A model generated the notes under the pieces. That model was not told where the DNA came from. It saw only the letters and a list, made by a program, of their open reading frames with translations, and ran no database searches. The position numbers were made by a program, and so were the translations under genes. From NCBI GenBank assembly GCA_003864495.1, contig ML133401.1:4765189-4829188 (forward strand): a stretch of DNA of 64,000 nucleotides, read 5' to 3'. Origin of the DNA: Nemopilema nomurai (lineage: Eukaryota > Cnidaria > Scyphozoa > Rhizostomeae > Rhizostomatidae). Positions within the stretch are counted from its first letter, which is position 1. The number at the start of each line of letters is the position of its first letter. Shown in pieces: positions 26,001-35,911 of the stretch.

Positions 26001-26321
26001 GCCGAATCGAGTGGTGAACCCAATGCTGATGAGCAGCAAGGCACATCTTTGGACGAAACCCCCCGAGTGGATGAGCTACTAAATGAGGGTATATGGGAGT
26101 TGGAGCAATTGGGACTTGAGGATCTTGGAACTCAGGAGGAGGATGTACCTGCAGAAGATGTGGAGGAGCAACCGAGTGATGCTGCGGAAGAACAGCAAAG
26201 TGTCGAGGTGGACGAAGCAGAGCCTGAAGCACCGAACAAGTGTTTCATCTTGCCACCTATTGTGAGTCAGAAAGAAGTATCAGATGCAGCCTATTCTCTG
26301 GAGCTTTTTGATTTCAGGTAG
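17088..26321 (+). CDS. Five-Ig-domain type I transmembrane receptor
   Basis: Ten exons: 17088-17169, 17770-18108, 19674-19988, 20336-20602, 21487-21768, 22564-22869, 23523-23552, 23933-24035, 25263-25579, 25927-26321; 811 aa. Every junction keeps phase (1 throughout, 2 after the TM exon). Exon 1 codes a signal peptide (MCGLGVELYNIVYVLIFF). Exon 2 is a V-like domain (ATIIWDYD, RYGCALNF), close in form to the first domain of the divergent neighbour. Exons 3 and 6 are Ig-like folds without either canonical Cys (GVWFAKG/GLYQAYV; AVWTRDG/GVYNVII). Exons 4 and 5 are I-set domains (ILSCTAL/YHCYTRN; LNCTVTAWP/WGCVSEN). Exon 7 is a 10-residue stalk, exon 8 the TM helix. Exons 9-10 give a tail of about 235 residues, the last part very acidic, with Tyr motifs (YRFTV, YLPTN, NYETD) but no canonical ITIM or ITAM. 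An AATAAA lies at 27000. Probable surface recognition or adhesion receptor; function unknown. Exon 1 is the least certain exon. Confidence 0.83.
18700..19440 (-). pseudogene. Decayed open-frame remnant in intron 2 of Ig gene
   Basis: On the minus strand several coherent lysine-rich open stretches follow each other in different frames. One holds KDPIAKAISTICNSMKK near 19280-19205; another runs 19195-18956 and includes MSTQYKFPLMIDVLVRLAAR. They are split by frameshifts and stops. They lie opposite in sense to the host gene and carry no splice signals. They look like the fossil of a coding element, possibly a transposon protein, but I do not recognise the family. Confidence 0.3.
20192..20243 (+). 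repeat. Short direct duplication
   Basis: The string 'caactataataaactacctccaat' occurs twice in tandem, separated by 'atcaatat', in an intron of the plus-strand Ig gene. Confidence 0.7.
23094..23402. mobile_element. TA-flanked MITE related to the 16.1-kb element
   Basis: A 309-bp element in an intron of the plus-strand Ig gene. Its ends are CTGTAAAAGCTC and the inverse of CCGTAAAAGCCC, with TA on both sides (23092-23093, 23403-23404). Inside are C-rich 'aataagccccc' units around an AT-rich core, the same plan as the element at 16080-16486. Non-autonomous. Confidence 0.75.
23689..23750 (+). repeat. 12-bp tandem repeat
   Basis: Five near-identical copies of (a/c)cctgttatcgc in an intron of the plus-strand Ig gene, with A and C alternating at the first position. 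A poly(C) tract follows about 80 bp later, near 23836. Confidence 0.85.
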
Positions 26322-27531
26322 CTTATAGAGAAACACTGGTCATTGTCTGGAGTTGGCTTTTCAAGGAGAGTAGTAAAAGGCTTGCTCGTGAGCAAGCTTA
26401 GGCGTTGCGCTCGTGATAATAATCCAGATGCGTCTGAGGCTCCAGGTAGCATTCTAGTCATAATTGGCTAAGATTTGGCAACGATTCGCTTCAGTTTGGC
26501 TTAAAGAGTAAACTAATTTGAGCCATCAGCGTTGAGAAAGAAAAAATGAAGAAATAGACCCAGTAGGAGTAAAAGAGAAGTCTTGATCTTATTTGAAGTC
26601 TGATTTTATTTGATACAGAGCTCTCCTTAAAATCCATTTAGCGCCCTTGCAAATTCCGCCCAAATGTTCGATTGCTATGACTAATTCCGCCCTGCGAATA
26701 ATCTGAGTTGCAGTGAACTCATAGAAAGCCTCGTTGGCATTTCAATTCCTACGAACGCTATCATGACCTATTTTTTAGAAGAGTTTTTGGAAGCTCTATT
26801 GGAAGTTGGTTATCAAAAATTGATTTTATCTACTCTTAGCAGAGGCCTCAATTACTGACAGAATTTGCCAATTTTGGAACGTAATTTTGCATTCAAGTGA
26901 TATTCTTTATCAAGCTTTATTCCTGATATTCTTTTGTTGATTTTTATAGAAACTTCATCTGATATTTGTTAACTAATTTTTTTAGATATTTTTAAAGCAA
27001 ATAAAGCAAAGGATTTTGTTTGAGATCTTAACTAAAAGCTGACTTTCAGGCAGTGTTGGTTAATGAAATTAGTCCACTAGTCTTTGTTTAAATCCAAGTA
27101 TGGCTTGCTGTTGATTGGCTTCTAGATCTGCAGTGTGCTTTTAATTCTGTAGCCGTAATTGTGACGTACGCAGAAAGAATTCAATTTTGCTTTGATAAGG
27201 AAAGTCTTAGTATAGCTATTATGTCTCTAGCAAAATGCACAATGTGAGCAATAGGTAGATGCCATAGCACCAAGATTCTAAGTAGCACCATAATTTTCTA
27301 TTAAATTAAACTTGCTTTTACAATTGTAGAAGAATATTTTTGATGCGCACTTAATCTTTTGGATATAATCCAGGAAATTTTTTGTCATATACTCTAAGAA
27401 ACAGCTTTATATCGTCTATAAATGATACACTTGTTAGAGATTTCTGAACTACAAAAGACTCTATTTTTGGGGATTTGCAATCTTCCTACTTCATTGCCAG
27501 TGGTCCTTGTTGTATGAACGTTACTGATGCA
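26322..27531. other. Intergenic stretch, likely 3' UTR of Ig gene then spacer
   Basis: No open frame with a recognisable domain. AATAAA at 27000-27005 is a possible poly(A) signal about 680 bp after the stop of the plus-strand Ig gene. Confidence 0.4.
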
Positions 27532-28671
27532 TAAGGAGGGAAGAATTGAAGAGAAGGAAGACACGGGAAAAAAAGTTCGCTATTAAACATTGTAACTCAA
27601 AGGAACAGGGTCACCCCTGGCAATATTCTCTTAAAGCTGCAGCTTTTAAGTCAATTATTCTACTTATGCAATTTACAAGGACGGAAGAATTGAAGAGAAG
27701 GAAGATACGGGAAAAAAATTATCTATTAAACATTGTAACACAAAGTAACAGGGTCACCCCTGGCGATATTCTCTTAAAGCTGCAACTTTTAAGTCAATTA
27801 TTCTACTTATGCAATTTACAAGGACGGAAGAATTGAAGAGAAGGAAGATACGGGAAGAAAAATTATCTATTAAAAATTGTAACTCAAAGGAACAGGGTCC
27901 CCCCTGGCGATATTCTCTCAAAGCTGCAGCTTGTAAGTCAATCATTCTACTTATGCAATTTACAAGGACGGAAGAATTGAAGAGAAGGAAGATACGGGAA
28001 AAAAAGTTTGCTATTAAACATTGTAACTCAAAGTAACAGGGTCACCCCTGGCGATATTCTCTTAAAGCTGCAGCTTGTAAGTCAATCATTCTACTTATGC
28101 AATTTATAAGGAGGGAAGAATTGAAGAGAAGGAAGATACGGGAAAAAAATTATCTATTAAAATTGTAACAAAGTAACAGGGTCACCCCTGGCGATATTCT
28201 CTTAAAGCTGCAGCTTTTAAGTCAATTATTCTACTTATGCAATTTACAAGGACGGAAGAATTGAAGAGAAGGAAGATACGGGAAAAAAAAATTATCTATT
28301 AAACATTGTAACTCAAAGTAACAGGGTCACCCCTGGCGATATTCTCTTAAAGCTGCAGCTTGTAAGTCAATCATTCTACTTATGCAATTTACAAGGACGG
28401 AAGAATTGAAGAGAAGGAAGATACGGGAAAAAATTCTATAAACATTGTAACTCAAAGGAACAGGGTCCCCCCTGGCGATATTCTCTCAAAGCTGCAGCTT
28501 GTAAGTCAATCATTCTACTTATGCAATTTACAAGGACGGAAGAATTGAAGAGAAGGAAGATACGGGAAGAAAAATTATCTATTAAACATCGTAACTCAAA
28601 GGAACAGGGTCCCCCCTGGCGATATTCTCTCAAAGCTGCATCTTGTAAGTCAATCATTCTACTTATGCAAC
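27532..28671. repeat. Tandem array of eight ~143-bp units
   Basis: Units start at about 27532, 27677, 27820, 27964, 28108, 28248, 28393 and 28532, giving spacings of 139-145 bp. Each contains 'gaagaattgaagagaaggaag', a 'ggaacagggtc(a/c)cccctggcgatattctct' block and 'cttatgcaattta'. Variation is mostly in the A-run and single substitutions. Because several spacings are near 144 bp, the minus strand shows a recurring open frame (motifs LREYRQGGPCSFEL and LIDNFSSRIFLLFN) that sometimes runs through two units. Confidence 0.95.
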
Positions 28672-31600
28672 CTTGCAACTCGGCTTGGTAGGCTGCAGGG
28701 TCTTGCATCACGTGTTCATTCACGATCTGAGCTGCGGTGCCTACAAGACATTCTTCCGTGCGTCTGGTCTAAGAAATCCACATCACGAAAGAAAAGTTTT
28801 ACACATTCCTTGTCAATGAAGCTTTGTGTTTAGTATCATTCATTGGGAGCCACGTGAAATTTAACTCTGGGCCATCCCAAAAGCAGAATTCTAATCCACG
28901 TGCAATTATTCAGATTGCGTAAAATGTCTTCGGCATTTCTCCTCAGTTCAACGTGTGCTTGGTGAAAAGCAGTCGGTTGCTGGACGAAGAGACACATGTT
29001 TGCCGTTTGAAAGACTCTGCTTATCCGGATAGGTTATCTGGTACATGAAAATTCCTGGATTTTGTGAAAAGGTAACAATATTTTCTTTTAATTCCTGTAT
29101 TGAGCGTTGCTAACAAGTGCATGAAACGTTTGAAGTACATTACCTCGTGCTGTTTGGGAAAACGTGGTGTCTTAGAAAACGTCAAAAATAAAAATGCGAA
29201 AGCTTTCGTCTGAAATTAAGCTTGTAGAAGACTTCATTCTTTCTGAAATACATCTTTGTCACGAAGCCTTCAAGTTTATCAGCAAAAGAGAGGGCAAAAG
29301 GCTCAAGTTGCAGAAAAATCTCATCCGGAAATCAGTCGACATATCAACTTGTAAGTTTGTAAGTGCTTTACAAGGCTTATGTGGTGTATAGTAAATTCCG
29401 TAAAGATTACCCTTGTCATGAAAATTACCCTAGCGGCCAATAAGAAGTGTTGTTTTTTACATTGCAAAGCAGGCTATAACACTGAGCAGACAGATGGGAC
29501 CGTGAAATTATAAAAAATTACAAATGCGAAACTAAGTCCTTCTCCGTCCAAGTTTCCTATGCACCAAAGCTGCAAACGATGCACCATGAGCTTAGTATAC
29601 CATTGCTAGTGCTTTGATATTTTTAGTATCTATGCCTAAATAAAAAATCCTTTGACACCAAAGTTTTGGAAATTAACGGCTTTCAGATGCATCTTCAAAT
29701 CACTGAACATAGACGCCACCAGAAAATTTCATTGGCGGGGCGAAGGACGAATAAGGCCTGGGTCTGAGGCGTGGCCACCAGAAACTTTCGGTTGGACAAC
29801 GCCTATTACATTGGCTTTTTATGCGGAAAACGCCCCTATCATAGGTTGACATCAAGAGAAAAAGTCTGTTGAATTACCGCAATAAAATCGATATCCTTCC
29901 GGCGACCAAACAATTGCATTTGAATTCCCAAAATTTAGTGACTTCTAATACAGTGATTGTCAACCCTTTTCGCTTGTGCATCCACTTACCCAGAGCAGCA
30001 CCCCCTAGGCTAGCCAGAAAATGCTAGCGAGCCCCCAATTCACCGAGCTCATTATCGAATTAAAAACTTTGCTGAAAGTAGGACGAGGGTAGCGTACTTT
30101 AATATCAAGTTACTAACCGTCTTAATATACTCTATATGAAATAGATTTCAATTAAAGGAGATTTATTTTAAACACGTACATTTTTCAAATCGTCAGAACC
30201 CCATGCATACAAAATGAAATTTTGTGTTTGTTTTAAACATGTATTTTTACTAGGGTTCTTTGCAAATAACTTATTTGTGTTGCAAAAACAATAGAAACAA
30301 GCATGCCTTCCCCCAGGTTGGCAATCACTTCTCTAACCCACCACTGAGGAATAGAATCGTCGAAGAGCTCTAATGTTCTGTCAGGTCCAGAAATCTGAAG
30401 CATTGGTACCGCCAAGATCTTTTACTTGGGAAAGGGGCCACGCAGCAGTTTGAAAGTAAGGATTGGCTCTGTGAAACGGAGTTCCGAGTTTTTTGAATTT
30501 TCAACAAAAGTTTTTGAAACCACGCCATTTAAAAAGTTGGAAAGCACCCCTTTCAAAAAGAACTAAATTTTTTCGTGCAGAGAAAAGGTAAACTACATAT
30601 CCCCCATCTTTCTCATCGAATTTGGAAGAATTACAAGGGCACATCTTTTTCAACATTTGAGGGTGGGGGGCTAGGACCCCAGTGTGTTCTTTTCGTATCT
30701 AACATCGTACCTGCTTTTTGAAAGAAGAAAAGCACAGTTTGCGAATGCTAGCCATAGCCAGTTGTCAAAGATTTCCACCAGACTTTGAAGAGATAATAAG
30801 AGACAACAGGACAGTATGTACACCAATGATTGGCCTTAACTTGATATAAATGCTCTAAACACAAATCCTTCTTTATCAATTAGGAACTTAGATTTGATTC
30901 ACAACTGCACACAGTGATCCAGCTTTCCTTTGGAAAGGTGTACCCGTTATTATAAAAGCACCTGGAAAAACTAAAGCTTCTAAATTATAGGGACTTGGAA
31001 ACACGTAAGACAGTGGGAAATGTGAAGCAAATCAATATTAAAAAAACATTGTGGTTATGTCTTAAGATGTTTTTAAAAGGACCCTTGGTGTTGTTTGGTT
31101 TAGTGCAAACTCTAGTCAAATAGAAACTCTTTTGAAATTTTTTCGCAGTTTTGCAAGGCTCCATACTGCTAGAAGTCTTTTTTGAATGTCAAATGTTTGC
31201 CTCTATCATTTAACTAGGACAGGGAGGGCTATTTTAAATTGGGTGAAGATATTCCGTTGATTGTTAGACATCTTAACTGCTACATTCCGAGGTTGTAATG
31301 TGGCGAGACCGAAGTGAGAACACAAACAAAGAAATTTTACTGCTTTGAATTTCTGAGTTGATCTCTTTTTTAAGAAAATTTGCTAGTTTTTAATAAAGTT
31401 CCTACTCAATCCTATTCTATACCACAGTACACAGTTTTAACTTGTATTTCAAGCTCAATAGGGGAAATATAGCTCTTTTGTAGCTTGGAATTTCCTCTAG
31501 ATTTTTCTCAGTTTCAACCTTAGTGAAAAAACCCCAGAGTAACATCTCACACAAGTAGGTCCGTGTAGCTTATCACGAAATTCAGCTTGCTTATTCAACT

Positions 31601-31692
31601 GCTCCGATTTCTCCTTACTGCCTTCCCCTATCCAGCCCAATTTCTTATTTGTGAATCGAATGATCCCTCTTTAGGTCCAACGAGATCAGAAG
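28672..31692. other. Intergenic stretch upstream of secreted protein gene
   Basis: About 3 kb with no gene I can support. A small plus-strand open frame at 29194-29391 ends near a GTAAGT-like site but joins nothing I can identify. A possible hAT-type terminus lies at 29951. A CTTTAG acceptor-like site 20 bp before the start codon at 31693 suggests an upstream non-coding exon here. Confidence 0.4.
29951..29972 (+). mobile_element. Possible terminus of a hAT-type element
   Basis: CAGTGATTGTCAACCCTTTT resembles the CAGTGGTTCTCAACC-type ends common in hAT elements. I cannot find the matching inverted end or an 8-bp duplication, so this would be a truncated copy. Confidence 0.25.
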
Positions 31693-34600
31693 ATGACACT
31701 CGTAAAGTTCTTCGTGGTGATTATTCTGGGTCTTTATCTTGCACCAGCGCCTGCGCAGACTGCATTTCGATTACGTGAAGGCGAAAAGGATTTGATCAAC
31801 ACTGGCTTTGACGCCGGGCTAAGAATCTCAGATTTCATCCGGCTCCTCGGAGATCCAAAGACATCTAAATTCTTCAAAAAGGTTGGAAAAATGGCAAAAT
31901 TTCTTGGCGCAGCCGGGGGCTATGTATCTTTGGTACTTACGTTCCTTCCCTCGGAGGAATCCGAAGAGATGAAGCACATGAAACGACAATTTGGGCTTGT
32001 AAACACGAAGTTAGACAAGGTGACAGTCGAGCTGAACAACATAGAGCGATTAATAAAATACGAAAACCAGCGATCGGCTTACCTCTCCTCTGCACATGCG
32101 ATTCTATATGGTCATAAACGGTTGTTTAATTTCTTAGACGAAGTCCAGCTGACGAACTGTACAGAAACCACGTGCCCTAGAACTCGAGGCAGAATTGCTC
32201 AGAGGTATATAGCTTCATTCGATATTAAGCTTCATTTAGATAAGATCATGCACGGTGCAGTAAGAAAAACCTCTGTTTTTGGTGATCTATTGCTCTCTTT
32301 GGTGAAGAAAACATTTCATTGCGACTTTTCAAAGCTGGATCAATTCACCAACGGGGTACTAAAACTCGCCTTTAAGGGGCAGCAGGTTATACTAGCGCAT
32401 GAGAGACTAAGGGGTAGTAGCTATAGTGTCACTGAAAGTCTGAATAATTGGTTAAAGGACATCTACGAGCTGCGAAGTTCGTCGTATAGCGTTAAAGAGC
32501 AATGTTTCAACAACATCACGACACAGCTGGTCACAGACATAAGGAACAGCGAATATCAGGCTGGCTCTAGCACGAATGCTATTGCAAACATGAAAGTGAA
32601 GACGTTTTTAGAGGCGAAGTACCCTTGGATGAGCATCATAGCATTATCTTACAATGCTCATGACAAAAGTAAGCATTGCACGATAAACGCCTATGGGCCA
32701 TTTTGGTCCATGCCAAGTAACAAACAATTGGGGAGGAGAACTCTTATTGTTAATTTCATTGATGCGAATGGCTCCTATGATCTACAGAGGTACAAGGTTC
32801 TCAGTGCCTTGGGCAGAATAGTGAGACATACAGACTTCTTTGATGGTAGGACAAATTACTGCAAAGTGGCGATTAAAATTAGGGGCAAAATGAAGACGAT
32901 GGGCGTTTGGAAGTTCGTTTTGAGTTTAACAGTAGTACGTAGGCTGTCCAGCCTTGCTGTTGATAATGGAAGAGCTAGGCACTTTATTCGAAAAAGTTAC
33001 CAATTATCTTACCGTTACGGCTTGAAGGGGAAAAATAGGAGAGGGCGGGGCACTCTGAAAGTTGGTCTTCTTATAGTTTTAAAGTCGATGGAGCAAGCTA
33101 CAGGAAGCGAGTGCACATTAGCATGTAAGAACAATGGGCGATGCAGAAGGTATCCTTACTCGAGTTCGCAATACTGCGAGTGCAAGGCCTTCTATGAAGG
33201 GAGGCATTGCGAAACCCATACCGAAGCAGAGCTTGCCTCAACCGTTGATTCAATGGTGGGAGTGACCTTCAAGTCACCGGTGCTAGCAGACATCTACTTG
33301 GGAATCCAGGATCTACGGGATTTTATCGGTGTTAGTTTTGTTGATATGCAACGGGGCATCAGTCTTTTGGAAGCTGGGATCCAGGACAAGTTCAATAGTT
33401 TATCAGGCAGCGTTGCGAACGGCTTCAAATGGGCAAACTTGGTCGCGCAGTACGCTGACTTCATACAGACCATCGAGTACTTCAATCATCGTTTTGAAGT
33501 GCTTCCAAAGGAGTACCCTGACGAGAAGAAGTTGAAAGAAGCCGGGAAGAGGCTGGCTAGAGAGGTGCTGCACGTATCACGTGGAATCGTCAAGGCCTTG
33601 TTCTATCTCCACAAATTGTTTGTTGGTAAGAAAAGCAAGCCACTGTTACGTCATCAGCCTTTGCTGTTGGTGTACATGGAGCAACGACATCTTTCCGGAG
33701 AGCCGTGCACGAGGGAGTACAAGCAGGCTGTTGATGTCTACTGGCGGCAGCTCATCTTACTCCAGCAAATCGGCTATATGGTCTGGGCGCAAGCTCTTGC
33801 TTTCATCGGACGCAAGTCTGCAATCGTGAGTAGCGTATACAAAATGCGCTTGAAGACGCAATTGGATACGATCAAGAACGCGACATGTCAGTACGCCATC
33901 AACAACTCGCTTAACGTACAGTGTGAAGGTCATTACTTGCACCCTGGCATGGTACTCCATAACAGGTGCAAAGAGGGGTATTATGTCGCTGGCTCGTTCA
34001 AGACTTCGTGCTTGGCAAAGACGTCGACCTGCGCTCGCTGTCAGTGTTTTGAGTCTGGGTCCGAGTCAACGCAGTGCCAGAATTTTAGCGGTAAATGCAA
34101 ATGCAAAGAAAACTTTTACGGCCTAGGCTGCACGGATAGAGACTGCGTTTGGGGAAACTGGTCAGAGTTAACAGCGTGCTCGAACTGTGGGTATGGGGCA
34201 ACGAAGAACCGTACAAGAGAAGAAAAGATGAGCAGTTCTGGTAATGGCACAGTGTGTATCGGTAAGCGTGTTTTCATATCATCTTGCTTCATAGGCTGCT
34301 GTAAAGGCGAATTCCATTGCAAAAAAGCAAAGAAGTGCATTCAGTCTAGTCTCAAGTGTGACTATGACAACAATTGTGGCGATGGCAAGGACGAAGCGAA
34401 CTGCAGCGAGCGTTGTAAACAAGAACACACGTGGCCTACCAGGTATAGTTATTCACAACACAGGGTATGGAGTTTGTACGACATGCAGCCGAAATGTAAT
34501 GCCGGTTACGTCCTGCGGGCGTTCGGGCTGCAAAAAGTGAAAGGCCGGAAAAAAGTCGGTATCCGGTACAGATTCACTTGCTGCAAGCTCAATAAAAAGA

Positions 34601-34992
34601 TTTGTCAAAATATTGGAAAGCATAGCGAGATTACAGATGCCCACCGCACAGCAACTGCCAAGCGGCTTAGCAGTCTTGGAGTGGACTGTCCCGGATCTTC
34701 CTACTTGTCCAGCTTCACTCTCCAGCCCGGCCGAAACAACAACGAAATGCGGTACTCATACCGGTGCTGTGAATTGCTGAACCCGGTCCACAAGCGAAGG
34801 TCAAGGTGCTACACAGCGTTCACTGAGTGGACAGCGGACAGGCTTGGCAATGTGCTATACCTCGACAGCCAGTATGTGCGGTGCAGAGAGAGGCATTTCT
34901 TGAATTACTTTAGGCTTCAGCGGAAGGCGGGCTGGTGGTTCCTTAAAGGGTACATCAGATATCGTTATCGATGCTGTAGGGTCACTCATTAG
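31693..34992 (+). CDS. SE-cephalotoxin-like secreted multidomain protein
   Basis: Intronless coding region, 1099 aa. The start at 31693 gives a signal peptide (MTLVKFFVVIILGLYLAPA). Domains in order: a largely helical N-terminal region (about 25-470) with a hydrophobic segment near 70-90; an EGF-like module (about 474-507: CKNNGRC, CECKAFYEGRHCE); a second helical region (about 515-725); a CCP-like Cys module (about 732-780); a laminin-EGF-like module (about 782-815: KCKCKENFYGLGC); a thrombospondin type 1 module (about 817-868: WGNWSELTAC); an LDL-receptor class A module (about 871-908: CDYDNNCGDGKDEANC, with the calcium-binding acidic residues); and three C-terminal repeats each ending in a (R/S)Y(R)xxCC motif (to 1099). 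This order matches SE-cephalotoxin from cuttlefish salivary gland and the cephalotoxin-like proteins reported from coral skeletal matrix. Toxic activity should not be assumed: in corals the family is known from matrix and is widespread. The reading is complete, with no break. A non-coding 5' exon is likely. Confidence 0.8.
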   Translation: MTLVKFFVVIILGLYLAPAPAQTAFRLREGEKDLINTGFDAGLRISDFIRLLGDPKTSKFFKKVGKMAKFLGAAGGYVSLVLTFLPSEESEEMKHMKRQFGLVNTKLDKVTVELNNIERLIKYENQRSAYLSSAHAILYGHKRLFNFLDEVQLTNCTETTCPRTRGRIAQRYIASFDIKLHLDKIMHGAVRKTSVFGDLLLSLVKKTFHCDFSKLDQFTNGVLKLAFKGQQVILAHERLRGSSYSVTESLNNWLKDIYELRSSSYSVKEQCFNNITTQLVTDIRNSEYQAGSSTNAIANMKVKTFLEAKYPWMSIIALSYNAHDKSKHCTINAYGPFWSMPSNKQLGRRTLIVNFIDANGSYDLQRYKVLSALGRIVRHTDFFDGRTNYCKVAIKIRGKMKTMGVWKFVLSLTVVRRLSSLAVDNGRARHFIRKSYQLSYRYGLKGKNRRGRGTLKVGLLIVLKSMEQATGSECTLACKNNGRCRRYPYSSSQYCECKAFYEGRHCETHTEAELASTVDSMVGVTFKSPVLADIYLGIQDLRDFIGVSFVDMQRGISLLEAGIQDKFNSLSGSVANGFKWANLVAQYADFIQTIEYFNHRFEVLPKEYPDEKKLKEAGKRLAREVLHVSRGIVKALFYLHKLFVGKKSKPLLRHQPLLLVYMEQRHLSGEPCTREYKQAVDVYWRQLILLQQIGYMVWAQALAFIGRKSAIVSSVYKMRLKTQLDTIKNATCQYAINNSLNVQCEGHYLHPGMVLHNRCKEGYYVAGSFKTSCLAKTSTCARCQCFESGSESTQCQNFSGKCKCKENFYGLGCTDRDCVWGNWSELTACSNCGYGATKNRTREEKMSSSGNGTVCIGKRVFISSCFIGCCKGEFHCKKAKKCIQSSLKCDYDNNCGDGKDEANCSERCKQEHTWPTRYSYSQHRVWSLYDMQPKCNAGYVLRAFGLQKVKGRKKVGIRYRFTCCKLNKKICQNIGKHSEITDAHRTATAKRLSSLGVDCPGSSYLSSFTLQPGRNNNEMRYSYRCCELLNPVHKRRSRCYTAFTEWTADRLGNVLYLDSQYVRCRERHFLNYFRLQRKAGWWFLKGYIRYRYRCCRVTH

Positions 34993-35904
34993 ATGAGGCT
35001 TGTCGACTTTAAGGTGTGTGTATTCACTTGCATTTGACTGTTGCGTATAATTGAGAGACTATTGTCTGTAATGTGTATCTGGGATATACGAATACCCTTT
35101 TTGCTGTTCATTTATCAAATTCCCTCCTCTTTGCTATATAATTTTCGTCATATTTAAATCCCTGACATTTAGAGTTAAGTTCCTCGCATTTTTCGAGAAC
35201 CTGGATTAGGTAAGCTATATTTTATCCTCATTAGATCAGGCTCCACCTTAAGAAAATTAGAGCATGGACTATGAGGGGTAAAAATGTAACTTTCTTAGGG
35301 CCGCGTGCCGCTACTTAATGCGAACGGTGAAATTTTGCTATAGGCAACTAGTCATTGTACAATTTATGACGTTAATATTTATAACATTTCTTACTACCTT
35401 ACTATCTCTTGAGTAAAATTGTACCCAAGTTTTGCATTATGCACAGTGCAATCATATTTGTCAATCCCAGCTTTCCACAGAGCCCCCCTTCATTTGGCCT
35501 GTTTTCGTGGAACGCAACCAATTCTTTCATGCATCTTTAATTATATTGAGTTTAAAACGAGATTTAGATACTGTAGTTTTATTCGGAGCTCAAATTGTAA
35601 ATTTTGAGTTCTATGCTTCGTAAAGTTTTATCTATCTTAGCAAAGATTGAGTTGATTAAAAATTTTATCGAAAGTATTTTGATTCAGATAAGCAACGAGT
35701 AATAGCTACACTGGTTAACACGAATTGCTCTAGTTAGAATTTCAAATTTTTGACAGTGATATTTTGTAGATTTTTATTCGTTTTTGACGTTTTGAGTTAA
35801 TTAGAAAATCAATTTGGTGATGAAACCATTTCGCTTTCACTTGACTGAGAATTCCTTGACTCTGGTCACCTGACTCCTGGAGTCAGTAACTTGCAGATTC
35901 CAAG
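34993..35904. promoter_or_regulatory. Intergenic region with WASHC2 promoter
   Basis: About 0.9 kb between the stop of the cephalotoxin-like gene and the WASHC2 start codon, genes in the same direction. It must hold the 3' UTR of the first and the promoter of the second. No TATA box is evident near the WASHC2 start. Confidence 0.45.
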
Positions 35905-35911
35905 ATGGCGG
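35900..35911 (+). promoter_or_regulatory. YY1-like motif overlapping WASHC2 start codon
   Basis: CCAAGATGGCGG overlaps the initiator ATG at 35905. It matches the YY1 core (AAGATGGCGGC-type) often found at start sites of housekeeping genes and is also a good Kozak context. Regulatory use here is inference. Confidence 0.45.

Noticed and set aside
27532..28671. Possible CRISPR array
   Set aside because: Whole units are repeated with no unique spacers, and the genome is animal.
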